NCBI GenBank assembly: GCA_016946835.1
Contig: JACVTC010000075.1
Span: forward strand, 415,501 to 479,500
DNA: 64,000 nt
From: Neocallimastix lanati (nom. inval.)
Lineage: Eukaryota > Neocallimastigomycota > Neocallimastigomycetes > Neocallimastigales > Neocallimastigaceae
Direction of reading: 5' to 3'
This document shows positions 35,073 through 48,545 of the stretch, piece after piece. Numbering within the stretch: position 1 is the stretch's first letter; each line of letters opens with the position of its first letter. The notes beneath the pieces are model-generated. The model searched no databases and had not been told where the DNA came from. It saw only the letters and a program-made list of their open reading frames with translations. Both the position numbers and the translations under genes were made by a program.

Positions 35073-35339
35073 ATTTATTTGGCTGTTAGAACTCCTCGTC
35101 ATTACAGAATAATAATGAATTACAACAAAATTACTAATAAAAAAGTTATTGGCTGGGGTTATTTTACTATGGTTTATCTTATAAGGAAAATGATTGTAGT
35201 ACCAATGGTTAATTTTCGAATCCTGTTCCATGATACAAGTTCATCGTACCAAAAATCTACGTTATGGCTATTACCAATTAGATTTAACATGGTTTGCAAA
35301 GATATAAGGAGTTGTTATAGTAGCATATAAAGATTTAAT

Positions 35340-36549
35340 AAATCTTTAATACATTAAATAGCTTAATTTTTCGTACAATTAATTTATTTAATGTATATGA
35401 ATTATTTTTTAATATAAAATTTATTAATTATTTTTTAAATTGAAAATATTTTTTAATTAGTTTAGTTAACTTAGTTTAGTTTTAAATAGTTAAATATTAA
35501 TTTAGGAATAATCTTAAATAGTTAATATTTATAAAAATAGTTTTTCAATATTAAATATATAATTAAAATTATTATAAGTATTAAAATAATAAATAAAATA
35601 AAGAGTTTAAAAAATTAATTTTAGTTTTAGTAAATTAATAAATAATAAAAATTATTAATTAAAAAATCTTTTGTTTATAAATAGCTTTATATATATTATT
35701 AAATAACATCATATATAATGTAATAAGAAAAAATATAAATACATGTAATTTTTCTCAATTAAATCGATGTATTATTAACTATTTTACAGTTAATAACATA
35801 AAAGAAATTTATAATTAATAAATAAAAAGAATTTAATAATAAAAGAATTTACTTATTTGTTTAAATTGTAAAGTGTTTTTATTGTTATAATCTGTTTTAA
35901 TTGACGGATTTATTATATAGCATAACTTCATTGAACTCCGACATTTTTTTTTATTTTTAATTTCTATTAAACGTTTAAAAACTTCTATAAAAGTTAATTT
36001 AACAATTTTTTTTTTTTACATTATTATTTTTAATTTTTCAATATATATTATGTAGTCTGGTATTTCAATAGTAACTACTATAATGATGAAGATTTGAGAC
36101 ATAAATCTTATACCGATCGAATAAATATTCTGAACGATTTAAACTTTGAAGAATTCAATAAAATAATTAATATTAATGTAAATTTATTATATCCTAATTT
36201 TTATAATTTTTTTTTTTTTTTTTGATTATTGTAGTATTGTTATTATTAATACTAATTCCGAATAAAGTAACTATAATAAGCGTGATGATTAGGGTCTTTC
36301 ACACGATGATAACGGTTCCGTCACCCTATTCGCATAATCTATGTTCCTTCATGTGTTTTAGTATCTTGCTGTTACTCTCACTATACCTCTAGTGATAATT
36401 AACGCAGTTCGTTTTATTTATATATCAAGGGGTTAGGGTTATTAGGGATATTCCTTTTAAAAAGAAAATCTAAAGCAATAGATGTAATCATAAATACATT
36501 AAAATTTCTAAATAATCAAAACAAAATATTAAAATATTTAAATCAAGTC
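35340..36549. other. intergenic, no gene seen
   Basis: AT-rich apart from a less biased stretch at 36260-36450 with no readable frame. That stretch ends with a GGGGTTAGGGTTATTAGGG motif resembling fungal telomere repeat. Confidence 0.6.
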
Positions 36550-36555
36550 ATGGTA

Positions 36556-36822
36556 AAGAATATGACAATATTAGAGGTAAAAGGGTTCGAGGCAATGAAA
36601 GGAGCTGTGGTGTTCTCAAAGTTTTATCCCAAATTCACATATAACCTGATAAGAGTTCAAGAAGGCGATGAATACAAAACAGCTTTCAATACCAAGTTTG
36701 GGCACTTTGAACATTTAGTTATGCCATTTGGACTAATACATCCACAGTGTTCCAAAGCTTCGCAAATTATAATCTTCAGCGAGGATATTGGGAAGTACTG
36801 TCAAGTTTACCTTGATATTTAA
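36556..36822 (+). pseudogene. isolated Ty3/gypsy reverse transcriptase fragment
   Basis: An 89-codon piece reads GAVVFSKFYPKFTYNLIRVQ, EGDEYKTAFNTKFGHFEHLVMPFGL and ends QVYLDI. These are RT motifs of gypsy elements leading to the YLDD active site, where the second Asp codon is missing before the stop. No other gypsy sequence adjoins it. It is unrelated in position to the copia element beginning about 800 bp later. Confidence 0.85.
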
Positions 36823-36906
36823 GTAAAGTACCTATAAATTAGTATTAAATAAAATTATATAAAACCATAATTATTAAACATTGAGTAATAATTTTTGAAT
36901 ACATAT

Positions 36907-37626
36907 TGTAAATACAATGCAATATATATATAAATTCATAAATCAATGCATTGAGTCTATATATATCCCTTATGTCTCTTATTTATGACAGCTTTCCTTC
37001 AAAAAAATAAGGGTTAGGGTTAATAATAAATTTTAATTTCCATTTTTATACAATTAGTCCTGGTCATAATAATCCATAATAAATCGTAAAGATACAGTTT
37101 TCATATTTTTTTTCTAAAACATTGTTTTATATAATCAAGTAATGTCAAACTAATTCCTAGGGTATAGGAAATAATATAATCAATTTAAATAAATGAGGTT
37201 TTGATTATATACTAATATATTATCAATTTGGTCAAATAGGTTAGACTATCTGGTCAAACCTTATTAATTAATAATAGTTTCTATATATAGTATTAAGGAA
37301 ATAGTTGGCACCTGCAATATTCCTTTGAAAGCATGAATTCAAAAAATAGAGACATGTCATCCTTTATATAATGTATTCTCATAAATGTACAAATATACCT
37401 AATTTATATATGTTGTAAATTCATAGTTATATACATGTCACTTCATAAGCCGATGCATGGAGTTTAAGTTATCTCTGTATGTCTCAAATATATGATTGAA
37501 TGTTTTAATGGATATAATGAAGGGTTAAGGTTATTTATAAATTTTAATTTTTATTTTTATTTTTATACAATTAGTGTTGGTCAAAAAAATCCCTAATTAA
37601 TTGTAAAGGTACGGTTTCTATAAATA
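36907..37626 (+). repeat. degenerate direct repeat (about 210 bp, copies at 36907-37117 and 37412-37626)
   Basis: Both copies share, in order, TTGTAAAT..., a GCATGGAGT/GCATTGAGT block, ATGTCTC, a GGGTTAGGGTT/GGGTTAAGGTT motif, TTTATACAATTAGT, TGGTCA and GTAAAGRTACRGTTT. They lie just upstream of a copia coding region on the same strand and may be two copies of its LTR/leader. No matching copy was found after the copia 3' end. Confidence 0.6.
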
Positions 37627-37639
37627 TAACAAATACAAA

Positions 37640-40600
37640 AACAACAACCAACAAATAAATAAATTCAATAGAAAAAACAACCATACTAATTCCAATATCT
37701 CTTTCAAAGGTTATAATTCAAATGACAGTATTTTTCTGGGGTGCATCACAACGGAATCGAGAAATACCTTAAATATTGAAAACATAAATAAAGAAAAGTT
37801 TCAGTACACATCATTAAATCACTTAATTTGCTTTCTAACATTCAAATAGTCGATGAAAAAATTGCTTTTCCTAATGGAAAGTTAATTTTATCCACATTTC
37901 ATGGATAATTCACAGGTTTTTATAAATGACCATAAAATCACTTTAAAAAAATGTCTATTATGTATCTGATTATCACCAATAATATTATCTCGGTAAGGGT
38001 ACATATAAAACAACATTGCAAAATCATTTTGTTTGTAATCACAATAAACAAAAATGCACTTCACTATATTTAATCAACACGGCAATCAATAGAATTGTTA
38101 ACATTTATTCAAGCCATCAAAATATTTTCAATAATATATGGATGACAAGAATTAAACTTTAATAACAAAATATCACTCCCTAACATGACCCTTACGGCAT
38201 CTATCACATCTTTCAAAGTCTGATAAAATCAATCTAATGGCATAGACGTTTAGGCCATTACAGCATTAACAATATAAAAAAAAAAAATAAATAAACTACT
38301 TAAAATAGACATTAAGTCAAAGTGTCCAATCTGTTCACATTCAAAACTCAGAAATTCTCCTAACAAAAGAGTTAAAAATAAAAGAAATTTCAACTTTTTG
38401 AATTAATACATATGGATCTCGTTGGACATGTGGATGAATCTATCCACAGGTAACAAATATTTTCTCACTCTATTAGACGATTTTTCTCGTTATGGTTGGG
38501 TTTTATTTCTGGAAAACAAAAGCGACACTTTTGAGAAATTTTAGAGCTGGAGCAAGGAGGTAAATAATATATATTTAATAAAAATATAACATACATAGAT
38601 TCGTACCCGACAAAAGGTACCGAATTTAAAAATTTTCAATTTAAACTCTTCTGCTCTGCTAAAGGAATTATACAACAATTCACAATCCCTTACAATCCTC
38701 AAACAAAACGATCGTGCTAAAAGATGTGTAATGGCACATTCCTAAATTCAGCTATAGCAGTTATTAAATGACGCAAAACTTAAGTAAACAGTTCAGGAGG
38801 GGGGGAGGGAAATGCAGTCAATACTGCCAATTATGACCATCACAGAATTCCTCATTCTGGAATCAATAACATAAGAGAATACCTTTTAAAAAATTTTTTT
38901 ATTTATTTAATATCAAAAAAAAGTAGATTATACACACCTTTTAAGGTTTTTTTTAGCTGTTGAGTATTCTTTTATGTTCCACAATCTTTTTCAGCAATAA
39001 ATTTTGATAACAATGTCCTACCAAGCTATTTTCCTTGGATACCACCCTTACTCCTCAGCTTATAAAATCTTAAAAATCTTAAACCTTTTATCTAATAAAA
39101 AAATCATTTTTTTTTCCCCGCTCTGTTGAATTTTTTAAAAACCACCTCGACAATTCTAGTATAACAACTACTTACACTCCAAAAGAATTTCCAGTATTTT
39201 ATTCCTAATTCGGAAATCTGGGGGAGAGAAATATTCTCATTAACAAAAATGTAAATGAGCCCTCTAACCCACACAATTTTACAAAAACTTACAATGAACC
39301 AATGAACCCCAACATTCTACCATCAAAATAAACACTAACAATAAATCCTATGTACTCAGAACAAACTAATATTGATAAGAACCATAACATTAATATTAAT
39401 AATAATCCCAACAATAATAACAATCATAACGTTGATCTCGACAATAACGACACATCACCAAATGTATTAAACAATACTATACCAGTATGGAATAACAACA
39501 ATACAAGCACTAAAAGAGCCAAAATGCTTCAATGACTTTTTCAACTTTAACGGACAAGGATGATGAAATGGTTAAAAACAGTGAATGACGAACTAGACCA
39601 CCACCATGAAGAAGCTAAATGTATTCAAACCTATTAAAAAAAAAAATATACCTAATAGAGCCAATATAGTAACTTGTAAAAATGGGTGTTCAAATACAGA
39701 CGATATAAATAACGGAAATATTAATTAAAACGCAAAGCCAGACTTGTGGCAAGAGGATTTTCACAACGCTACGGGGGGATCGACTTAACCTTATACACGT
39801 TTTTCCCAACCTTAAAAACAAGATTCTCTTTGAATGGTCATCGCTATATCAATACAGAAAAATTTCAAAAAAAAATTTTTTTTTTCAACTTTTTCAACTG
39901 GATATCAATGCGGCATACCTGAACGCTGATTTTATGCGAAGATATTTTATATGAGGCCACCAGAAGGCTATTCGTGTATCAGAGAGAATTTACTGGGGAG
40001 TTAAATTAAATAAAGCGTTATACGGCCTAAAACCAAGCAGGTCGTCAGTGTCAGTGGAACGAAAAACTAAATAAGCATGTTATTAAACATTGAAGTTCAG
40101 AAGACTATTAAGCGAACCTTGCGCTTATGTCAAAGAGAATGAATAAAAGGACATAGTTTGTATCCTCGCCGTATACGTCGATGATATACCATTATCAGGT
40201 AATGATGAAGAGGTAATATATGTAAAGAAAGAGATAATATCCAATTTTAATATTAAAAGATAGAGGTAATATAGATTTTTCCTCATTGGAATAAAAATTT
40301 GAAAAATGCATTGATGGTTACATTATTTACCAGAGGGGATATAGAAAAGAAATACTAAATAAATACAACCTATCCAACAGTACACCGGTTAGAAATCTAA
40401 GGCCAATAGAAAAATACAAGATTAAATAATAAAATAAAATAAAATGTTTAATGAAACGGCTTATCGGAGTGCATGCAATAGGGAATTTGTTATACCTTGT
40501 CTTCTATACTAGACCAGATATTCTTTTTTTTTTTCTGTAAGCAGAGCAGCTAGAAAAAAAAAAATAAAAATCCCAACATTTGAAGATTGGTATAACGTAA

Positions 40601-41160
40601 GTAGGATCTTCAAATACTTAAAAAAAGGAACCGAAAATTATGGAATAAAATTTACAGAGAGTAGCATTTTTGAGAGTCTTTGACGATGCGGATTAATGCC
40701 GGTGATATCAATTCCAAGAAAATCCACCTCAGGTTTCTTATTGTTAATGATAGGAACGTCAACGTCACCAACAAGCTGGTGTTCCAAACTAAAAACACGT
40801 AGTAGCTACATCGAAAGCAGGATCAGAGTACTATAGTGTTAGCGATTGCGCTAAAATAATGTCTTTGGTATATGAGTTTCCTTAACGAATTACATATAAA
40901 AACTGATTACGCCACAATAAATAAAGACAATAAGGCTGCGATATACAGTTGTCAAGATCATTCTATTAACATAAAATCAAATCATATAGATATCAAATAC
41001 CACCACATTAGAGATCTAATTAAAGAAAATAAAATCAAATTATCATATAAAAAGTCAGAAAAAATAATTTAGCCGATGGCTTTACAAAATATCTGAACAA
41101 TTTATTAATGGATAAGTTTAGATATAAAATTCTTACCAAAATTGAAGATTAACAAACTGA
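37640..41160 (+). mobile_element. Ty1/copia retrotransposon gag-pol remnant, plus strand
   Basis: Domains in copia order, all with stops or shifts. Integrase: MDLVG at 38412, FLTLLDDFSRYGWVLF at about 38470, GTEFKNFQFKLFCSAKG then IIQQFTIPYNPQT at 38610-38700, AIFLGYHPYSSAYK at about 39020. RT: RLVARGFSQRYG at about 39740, LDINAAYLNAD at about 39900, ALYGLKPS, and the active site AVYVDDI with YVDD at 40174-40185. RNase H: DNKAAIYSCQDHS, then NHIDIKYHHIRDLI at 40920-41030. The polyprotein end LADGFTKYLNN leads to a stop near 41150. The catalytic YVDD survives but the frame is ruined. Confidence 0.9.
40872..41072 (+). pseudogene. copia RNase H C-terminal segment
   Basis: The longest readable piece of this element contains the HIDIKYHHIRDLI motif and an upstream DNKAA aspartate of the RNase H fold. 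The first Met is internal. The frame stops at 41070, but a one-base shift continues to LADGFTKYLNN and the natural end. Confidence 0.8.
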
Positions 41161-41465
41161 TAAATGAACAAACCTATCTCAAAAATTGTCATTAGGATAG
41201 ATTTGAGAGAGTGTGTAACATAAACACAAATATTTAATATGTATTGAACCAATAAAATGGTATTCTAAGATAGTATAAGAATAAGAAATTTATGTTATTA
41301 TTAAAATAATGATTCTTAATAAATTTTATTAAAAATATATATTATAAGTAATTTAGGTGTGAAGAATTACTTTAATAATTATTGTTATATAAATTTAAAT
41401 AATTATCGAGATATTTTTGTGTTATATTTTGAATTAATATTCATTTCCAAATTTGTTTTTGTTAA

Positions 41466-41685
<220 letters not shown>

Positions 41686-41748
41686 AAGACATATTATCTT
41701 TGTCGTTATTACTTTTTAAAAAAAAAAAAATGATATAAATTATCATTA

Positions 41749-41800
41749 ATGAAGTTCAAAGTACCCATTATCATTCCCTCCGACTTCAGTAAAAAAAATC

Positions 41801-41834
<34 letters not shown>

Positions 41835-41919
41835 AAATAATATCGGGAAGGAGGAGGAGAATGAAGGAGAAGGAGAAGATGGTGTTTTTTTCCAGAGCGA
41901 TTTTCTTAAAAAAAAAAAG

Positions 41920-41951
<32 letters not shown>

Positions 41952-42078
41952 TTTTGCGCTCATCACCGTAGTTGTTATTATTATTTTTATAATTGTATTC
42001 GCAAAACAAAAATATATTGATTTCATATTATTTCATATTATATCATATTTAATCTTCATTGTATTAAAAAAAAAATAA
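41749..42078 (+). CDS. doubtful Lys-rich, one-membrane-segment ORF
   Basis: A 109-codon frame reads MKFKVPIIIPSDFSKKNRK, poly-Lys from an A28 run, an acidic Glu/Gly patch, poly-Lys from a second A run, then a hydrophobic helix IFFALITVVVIIIFIIVFA. The acidic patch and helix look protein-like, but both Lys tracts are homopolymers that change length easily. It is not recognised and may be chance or a pseudogene. Confidence 0.2.
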
Positions 42079-42459
42079 TGATGATGACCGATGCTTCTTT
42101 CTTTTTGCCAAAAAACTATTCAAAATGAATAATTAATTTTATTTTTTTAATTAAGAAAAAAAAAATTTTTTTTTTTAATTAATTATTATTATTACTTTCT
42201 TAACTGTTTTTTTTTTTTTTAAATTTTTTTGAATAGTAGTGATATTTTTTTTTAATCTCATTTCTCTTATTTGATTGAAATGATAATATTATTTTTTATT
42301 TTTATTTTTTTTTTTTTTTTCAATAATAATTTTTTATTCCAATTTTTTTTTTGTTTAATTCAATAGCACTAATTTTATCCTATTTTTAGTAAATTCTTTT
42401 TTTTTTTTTTTTGGAATATAATACTTTCTTTTTAATTTTAATTTTAGTGTTGTGTTATG

Positions 42460-43960
42460 TTGTTTATATTAAAAAAAATTATTTCTCCAAGGTAACCATC
42501 AAATGTACCAATGGCTCCATTAACACATTTTTAAATTTAATTTTTTTTTTTTTTTTTTTTTTTTTAATAATTTTTAAAAGTTTTGTAAAAAAAAATATAT
42601 ATATATATATTTCTATTATTAATTATATGTTCCCCAGTACCACTATCATATAACCATTCAGTTTTTATTATAATTATTCATGTTTAATAAGTATTTATGT
42701 TGTATCAAATTGTTTAGATACACGTTGTATTTTTTTTTTTTTTTATGTTTTAATTTGATATCTTCAAAATCAATTGATGAATTATCTTTGTTTATAAAAT
42801 TTAAATTTATAGATGTTCTATCGTCCACTGTTTTTTTCTAAAAATTTTTTTTGTTGCAATTCAATAGTAGTTAAATCCATTGTTAATATTCACTACTACT
42901 AAATGGAATATCGTTTACTTCGTATCCCATAAAAAATTTTTTTTATTAATATTTTCTAATATGTTTTTTTTTTTTTTTTTTTTTTTTAAATTGTACCTAT
43001 AGTACTCTTTAACAGTATGCTCATGTTTTTTTTTCCATAAATAGGGCAATAATTATTATCTGTTTAATTACTTTTATAATGATTTTAATTTGTATTTTTG
43101 TTTTTTTGTTTTTTTTTTGCAATTTTGGTGGTTTATTATTATTACTTTATTTGTTATTATTATATTTTATTATTTTATTATATTTATTATTTATTTGTTT
43201 TTGGAAAAAAATTTTTTTTTTTTTTTGTATCCTTTATATACAGCATTTATATCCATATAAGGTCATCAGATTTATCTTCAATAGTTTCTTCCTTATTATT
43301 CCATTCTCTGGCATATGATTTAATGAATATATTATATTTTAATCTGTTACAAAGTTCAGTTAAAGTTTCATTTTCATTAAATTTAAATTTTTTTATTTTT
43401 AAAATCAGGAGGAAAAAAAAAATTAAAAAAGTATTAAATATATATATATATTAATTTCTCTTTGTCAGTTTAAAGTAAAAAATTTTGATTTGATTGATTC
43501 ATATTCTCAAAAAAAAAAAAATTATTTAATTTCACTAATATTTTTTTTTGGAATGTTCTTTTGGCTTTTTTTTTAACCTTCAGTTTATCAATTTTTCTTA
43601 GCCCCGATAAAAAATATCCAATGCATATCCCGTGTTATCTTCTCTCCCATAATCAACCCTTAAGATTTATCAATATAGAATATGAAGATTCAAAAAAAAA
43701 AAATTTTTTTTTATTTTGTATCAATCTCTATAACGATGATGCTTGGACTAATTTAAATTTTAAGATAAAAAGTTTGGCTTTCTTATTATCTAACTCTACT
43801 TTTTTTTTTTTTTTTTTTTTTTTGCTTTTCTTTTTTCATCTTAACATCACTTGTTGATAAATTTTCTTCTAATTTCTTGATAAACCTCCTTCTCGGCATA
43901 TTTATCAAAGTTTTTTATATATAGAATATATCACTAAAATTATCATGGACCTCTCTATCA
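42460..43960 (-). pseudogene. copia gag-protease remnant, minus strand, riddled with poly-A/T
   Basis: On the minus strand Gag-like sequence appears near 43960-43860 (FDKYAEKEVYQEIRRKF), 43790-43750 (ELDNKKAKLFILKFKLVQAS) and 43370-43270 (ENETLTELCNRLKYNIF, SYAREWNNKEETIEDKS). At about 42650-42620 comes EWLYDSGTGEHI, the copia protease DSG motif, then KCVNGAIGTFDGYLGEI near 42510-42470. At least five T runs of 11-26 bases interrupt the frame. This is a third independent copia copy. Confidence 0.7.
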
Positions 43961-44238
43961 AAAATTTTCCCCTGCCAAGCGGACGGTACTCTCATTTTAA
44001 GGAGTTATTATTATTCATTATTTCTTTTATTTTATCATGTTAAAATCTCTTTTTTAATTGAGACTCGTAATCTATTACGTTTTATATATTTAATTTTATT
44101 TTTTTTTTTATTATTATTATAATTTTCATAAACAAATTTGAATTTTAATTTTTAAAATAATAATCTGGTGAAAATATTGAACTCATATAAATAAAAAGTT
44201 AATATACATAAAATTTTATTCCTATTATAACAATTATA

Positions 44239-44289
<51 letters not shown>

Positions 44290-44910
44290 GAGTATTAAAA
44301 ATTTAAATTTTCTCAATATTTTTATCCATTTTTATTATTATTATTAAAACAACTAATTTAATAAAACATTTAAAGATCTAATGGTTCAAAATGGCTGCTA
44401 CTAGATTATTTTTTTTTTCACTCTTATTATTTATTCTTCTTCTTGAAGAAAAAAAAAAAAAAAAAAAAAAAAAAAATTCAAACTTAAAACATTTTAAATT
44501 TATTGATATGAAATAATGAAACAACACCACTAATTACTTGGGACCTGACATCCTCAAGATTTTTTTTTTTTTTTTTTTTTTTTTTGACTTAGTAAAAAGA
44601 GACAAAAAAAAAAAAGATCCCTAAACTATCAATACAATAGGAATTTAAGGAGTTTCATATAGAAGGTTGTAAAAAAAAAAAAAGAAAAAAAAAAAAGTAT
44701 ATGAAGCGAATATTAATATTTTCCTTATTGAAAAAAGATTGGAAAATATTTAACAAAGGCCAGCTAAATTTATCCATGAAAACGATAAATCAAACAAACA
44801 AACAAAAAAAAAAAAATAAATAAAATAAGCAAATAAGCAAATAAGCAAACAAACATAGGCTTAAGCTATTGGATTAGCCAAAGAAGGTAAATTTAATGAA
44901 ATTACTACTG

Positions 44911-44969
<59 letters not shown>

Positions 44970-45831
44970 GAAAACTCAGTAATTTATTTAAGAAAATTTT
45001 TTACTGAAAATTTAAACCTTGGATGTCTATTTCTAAGTAATAAATTTTAGAGAATTATTATTTTTTTTTTAAAGATTTATAGTATTATTATTCGAATCTG
45101 TATGAGAATTTCTCCGTTAAAAAATAATAAGAAATAGAAAAAAGAAAACCCATTTCTCAAAATAGATTAAAAAAAATAATAATTATTTATAAAAAAAGGT
45201 CCTTTTTTTTTTAATTTATAATAATAATAATAATAATAATTAATAATAATAATAATAGATAATAAAAATAAAAAAGTATATATAAAATGTATATAATAAT
45301 ATAACTTTTTTTTATTGGATTATTAATATCTGTTTGTATACTTCTTATGAATAAAGTGATATTTTTTCATAAAAAAGTAAAAAAAAAAAAAAAAATTATA
45401 ATATAAAACTTATAATCAATAGTATTATAACTAAAAGTATGAAATAACAAAACTTTTTAAAGATGATATAAAAAAAAGAAAAAAAAAAAAAAAAAAATAT
45501 AAATATATATTTCTTTTTTTCTCTTTCTTCTTTTTTTTTTTGTTTTTCTTGTAGTATTAAATAAAATAGTCTTATAACATTAGTATTTATAATATTTATA
45601 ATATTACTAATTCATTTATATATATATATATATTATATTAAATATAAAAATAACTTTTAATTTTAAAATATTTTTAAAAATATATTAATAAATTAAAGAT
45701 ATAAAAATAGAAATCATCTATTATATATCTTAAAAATAAAATAAGAGATAGATTTAAATATTATTAATAATATTCTTTTTTTTTTTTTTTTTACTCTCTT
45801 ATCTTTTTTTTTTTTTTTTTTTTTTTTACGT
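43961..45831. other. intergenic, homopolymer-rich
   Basis: Contains (AT)n at 44236-44261 followed by T29, poly-A at 44447-44476 and a 56-base poly-A at 44911-44966, the longest homopolymer I noted. No gene seen. Confidence 0.75.
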
Positions 45832-47134
45832 TTAAATAAAAATAGAAATCAATACAATAAATATCATAAATAAATAATAATTAAGATGAACAGATTTTAA
45901 ATTTAATGGAAGAGCCCCATTAATTTCCATAGTATTATTTTTAAAAGTAATATCACTTTCCTCGATATTAGCATACTTTGGTTCATAGCTACCTAAGGAA
46001 TTATCAACTTCTTCAGGAACTTCAAAACCAAGTTGTTCGGCAACAATTTCGGATCGTTCAATAATCCATGTCTTAATTGGAACAGGATAATTAATTTCCT
46101 TGGATTCGGTGACTTGATTGACAAAGTCATCATAAGTATAATTGTAAAAACCATACTCACTATAATTGTTATTGACCTTCAATAAATCATAATCCCATTC
46201 TGCATCTTGTTGAATCAATTTCACAATAGAATCAATACGAGGTTCAAGAGCATGAATATTAAAGCTAGTATTAATTAATCGCTTTAATACATCCTTTAAA
46301 AATTGTTCATTTTCTGGTATTTGTCTGACCTTATCCAGAAGAGCTCTATAACTTTCTGTAGTTTCACCAAATTCACTGTAAGTGTCTAGGGTAGAATTAA
46401 GAGCTCTGATTGGTGATATACCTAAACCAAATGAAATATGGAAATCTTCATCAAGGAAATACCAATAATCCTTAGCAACATCTTTAATTGCAAAGAAATT
46501 TCCTGGAATTAACCAATAATTATCACTAGCATAGGAAAGAAATTCCATAGCCATATATTTAATGAAATCATCCACATTAAGATTTAATTGTTTTGTAGTT
46601 GGATATTGATCAATATCACGAAGTAATGGCACTAAAACTTCTTCAATTATTGCCATTTTATCCACATCTTCTAAATCACCCATATAGGTATAACAATCAT
46701 AATTTTCACTCGTTAGACCATAATATTGTAAATTACCCATATAATTATTTGCTCGATTATAACTTGCCTTAAAAATATGATTATCTTCAGTAAATTTTTT
46801 ACCATTATTAAAAGTATTCTTAATGAAATGACCATTATTAAGATCGTCACTAATAAGGAAGAGACCAACATCCTTTTTATTAATAAAAACACGAGCAAAA
46901 GTACCTTGAGCTGTTGGTACTCCTAAACTGTTTAAGATATCAATATATATTTTCTCTCTGTTGTTCATAGTTTAAATTAATATGATATATATTATATTTA
47001 TATGTATTTTATAAAATTTCATTAGTAAATATATATCGATATATATATAATTTATAATTAAAAATTTTTTAAATATTATATAGAATAATAGTTTCTTAAA
47101 AGAAAATAATAAGAATAAGAATTTAATCAAATTA

Positions 47135-47171
<37 letters not shown>

Positions 47172-48545
47172 GTATCTATCATATTAAAAAAAAAATAAAA
47201 TAAAAAAAAATTAAATAATAATTTTCTCTTTTATTAGATTTTACCTAATAAGTGTTGGATCCATATGTTCTGCTCTTAATTTTATACTTGTACGTCCAAA
47301 TAATTCTTTATTATCATCTGTTTTAAGACCTGTAAGTTTGTAACTAAGCTTAGCGGCTGTAAGAGTCTATTATGATTATAATTATTACGATTATAATTAT
47401 TATGATTTTGATTAATACGATTATTATGATTAGTATAACTATGATTACTATTATTACTATTATTACGATTTTTATTATTTTTATTGTATTTACTTATACT
47501 ATTATTTATTATTTATTTAATAACATTGTTTAAAAATTTTATAAAATAATAATTTAATTATTAAATAATTATATAAGTTATAATAATAAAGCATTCTTAC
47601 AGATTGACCACTTAAACCAAATTTAGCGTTATTGAAATTTTTAACAGTATAAGGACTACACACATATAATAAATTTAAAATAATAAAATTAGAATGCGAA
47701 TAAAAAAATATAGGTATATATATATTTTATATATATAACCAAATTCTTACCTAACGTAAATTACTTTAATATTCTCATATTTTATATTAGCAACATTAGA
47801 ATTATTATAAAGATATTCAAGATCATCTTCAGGAACATCAATTAAAACAGTAGCAACAAAAGTATCTTTTTTTAAAAAAATATATATATCATTATATTAA
47901 CATTAATATTAGTATTAAAATAAAATGATATACATATTAAATATATACCTAGTAATCATTATAAAAAATGAACCACTTACCATCATATAACTTGGACTTC
48001 TTTTGAAGTGCAGATTCATTATAAGCAAGAGGTAAAAGTGGATGTTGAATAACAGTATGTTCTCTGTTAAAAAAATCATTTAAAGTGAAATGTCCATCAA
48101 CTACTCTATCAAAATCTTCTTCACTATCTCCTAAAATATAATGATATTTAACAGGAGGATCTACATCAATTGTAGCGTTATATACTGGATATTCATATTC
48201 TGTCATTTCATAATGTTTATTATTAATAACAACCTTTGGTTTATCATTAATAGCAATCACCTTAAAAGAAACTATACAATTAAAAATACAACAAAAGTAT
48301 TATATAGATAGATGTATGTGAGGTTTAAAGAAATATATAATATTGTTAAAGAAATAATAATATATAATTATAAATCTTTATTAAACAAAATAAAATAAAA
48401 TTATAGATATTGATAACTTTTCATATAATATAATATCAATAAAAACATAAATTTAAATGGTTTAATCATGTAATAAAATTTTACCTTCTGCATTTGCAAA
48501 TAAAACGTTTGCAATAAATAATATTAAAAGTAATAATGAAGCCAT
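45832..48545 (-). CDS. CotH-family (spore-coat H kinase-like) secreted, membrane-tethered protein, six exons
   Basis: CotH proteins have an atypical kinase fold that in Bacillus phosphorylates spore-coat proteins; related fungal members are cell-surface proteins. Exons on the minus strand: 48485-48545, 47981-48271, 47751-47865, 47601-47655, 47245-47366, 45832-46957. They sum to 1770 nt (589 aa plus stop) with every junction GT-AG and in frame. Features: signal peptide (MASLLLLILFIANVLFANA), an Ig-like/beta N-terminal part, KLRAEHMDPTLIR joining across the last intron to EKIYIDILNSLGVP, and WYFLDEDFHISFGLG (D384, D386), the Asp-containing metal-binding region of CotH. A hydrophobic C-terminal tail (about 572-589) suggests a GPI signal or membrane anchor. 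No dockerin is present. The Met at 46968 lies inside the last intron and is not the start. Confidence 0.93.
46958..48484 (-). other. five introns of the CotH-family gene
   Basis: Introns: 48272-48484, 47866-47980, 47656-47750, 47367-47600 and 46958-47244. Donors are GTAAAA, GTAAGT, GTAAGA, GTAAGA and GTAAAA; all end in AG. The 47367-47600 intron contains an irregular GATTATAATTATTA-type repeat. Confidence 0.88.

Noticed and set aside
35079-35330. 83-codon frame with GWGYFTMVYLI, resembling an SR-protein-kinase glycine loop
   Set aside because: The motif alone matches; flanking residues do not follow a kinase fold and the frame ends soon after. It may be chance or a scrap.
43079-43454. Phe/Leu-rich plus-strand frames with apparent membrane helices
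   Set aside because: They result from T-rich sequence; the minus strand of the same region reads copia Gag (ENETLTELCNRLKYNIF).
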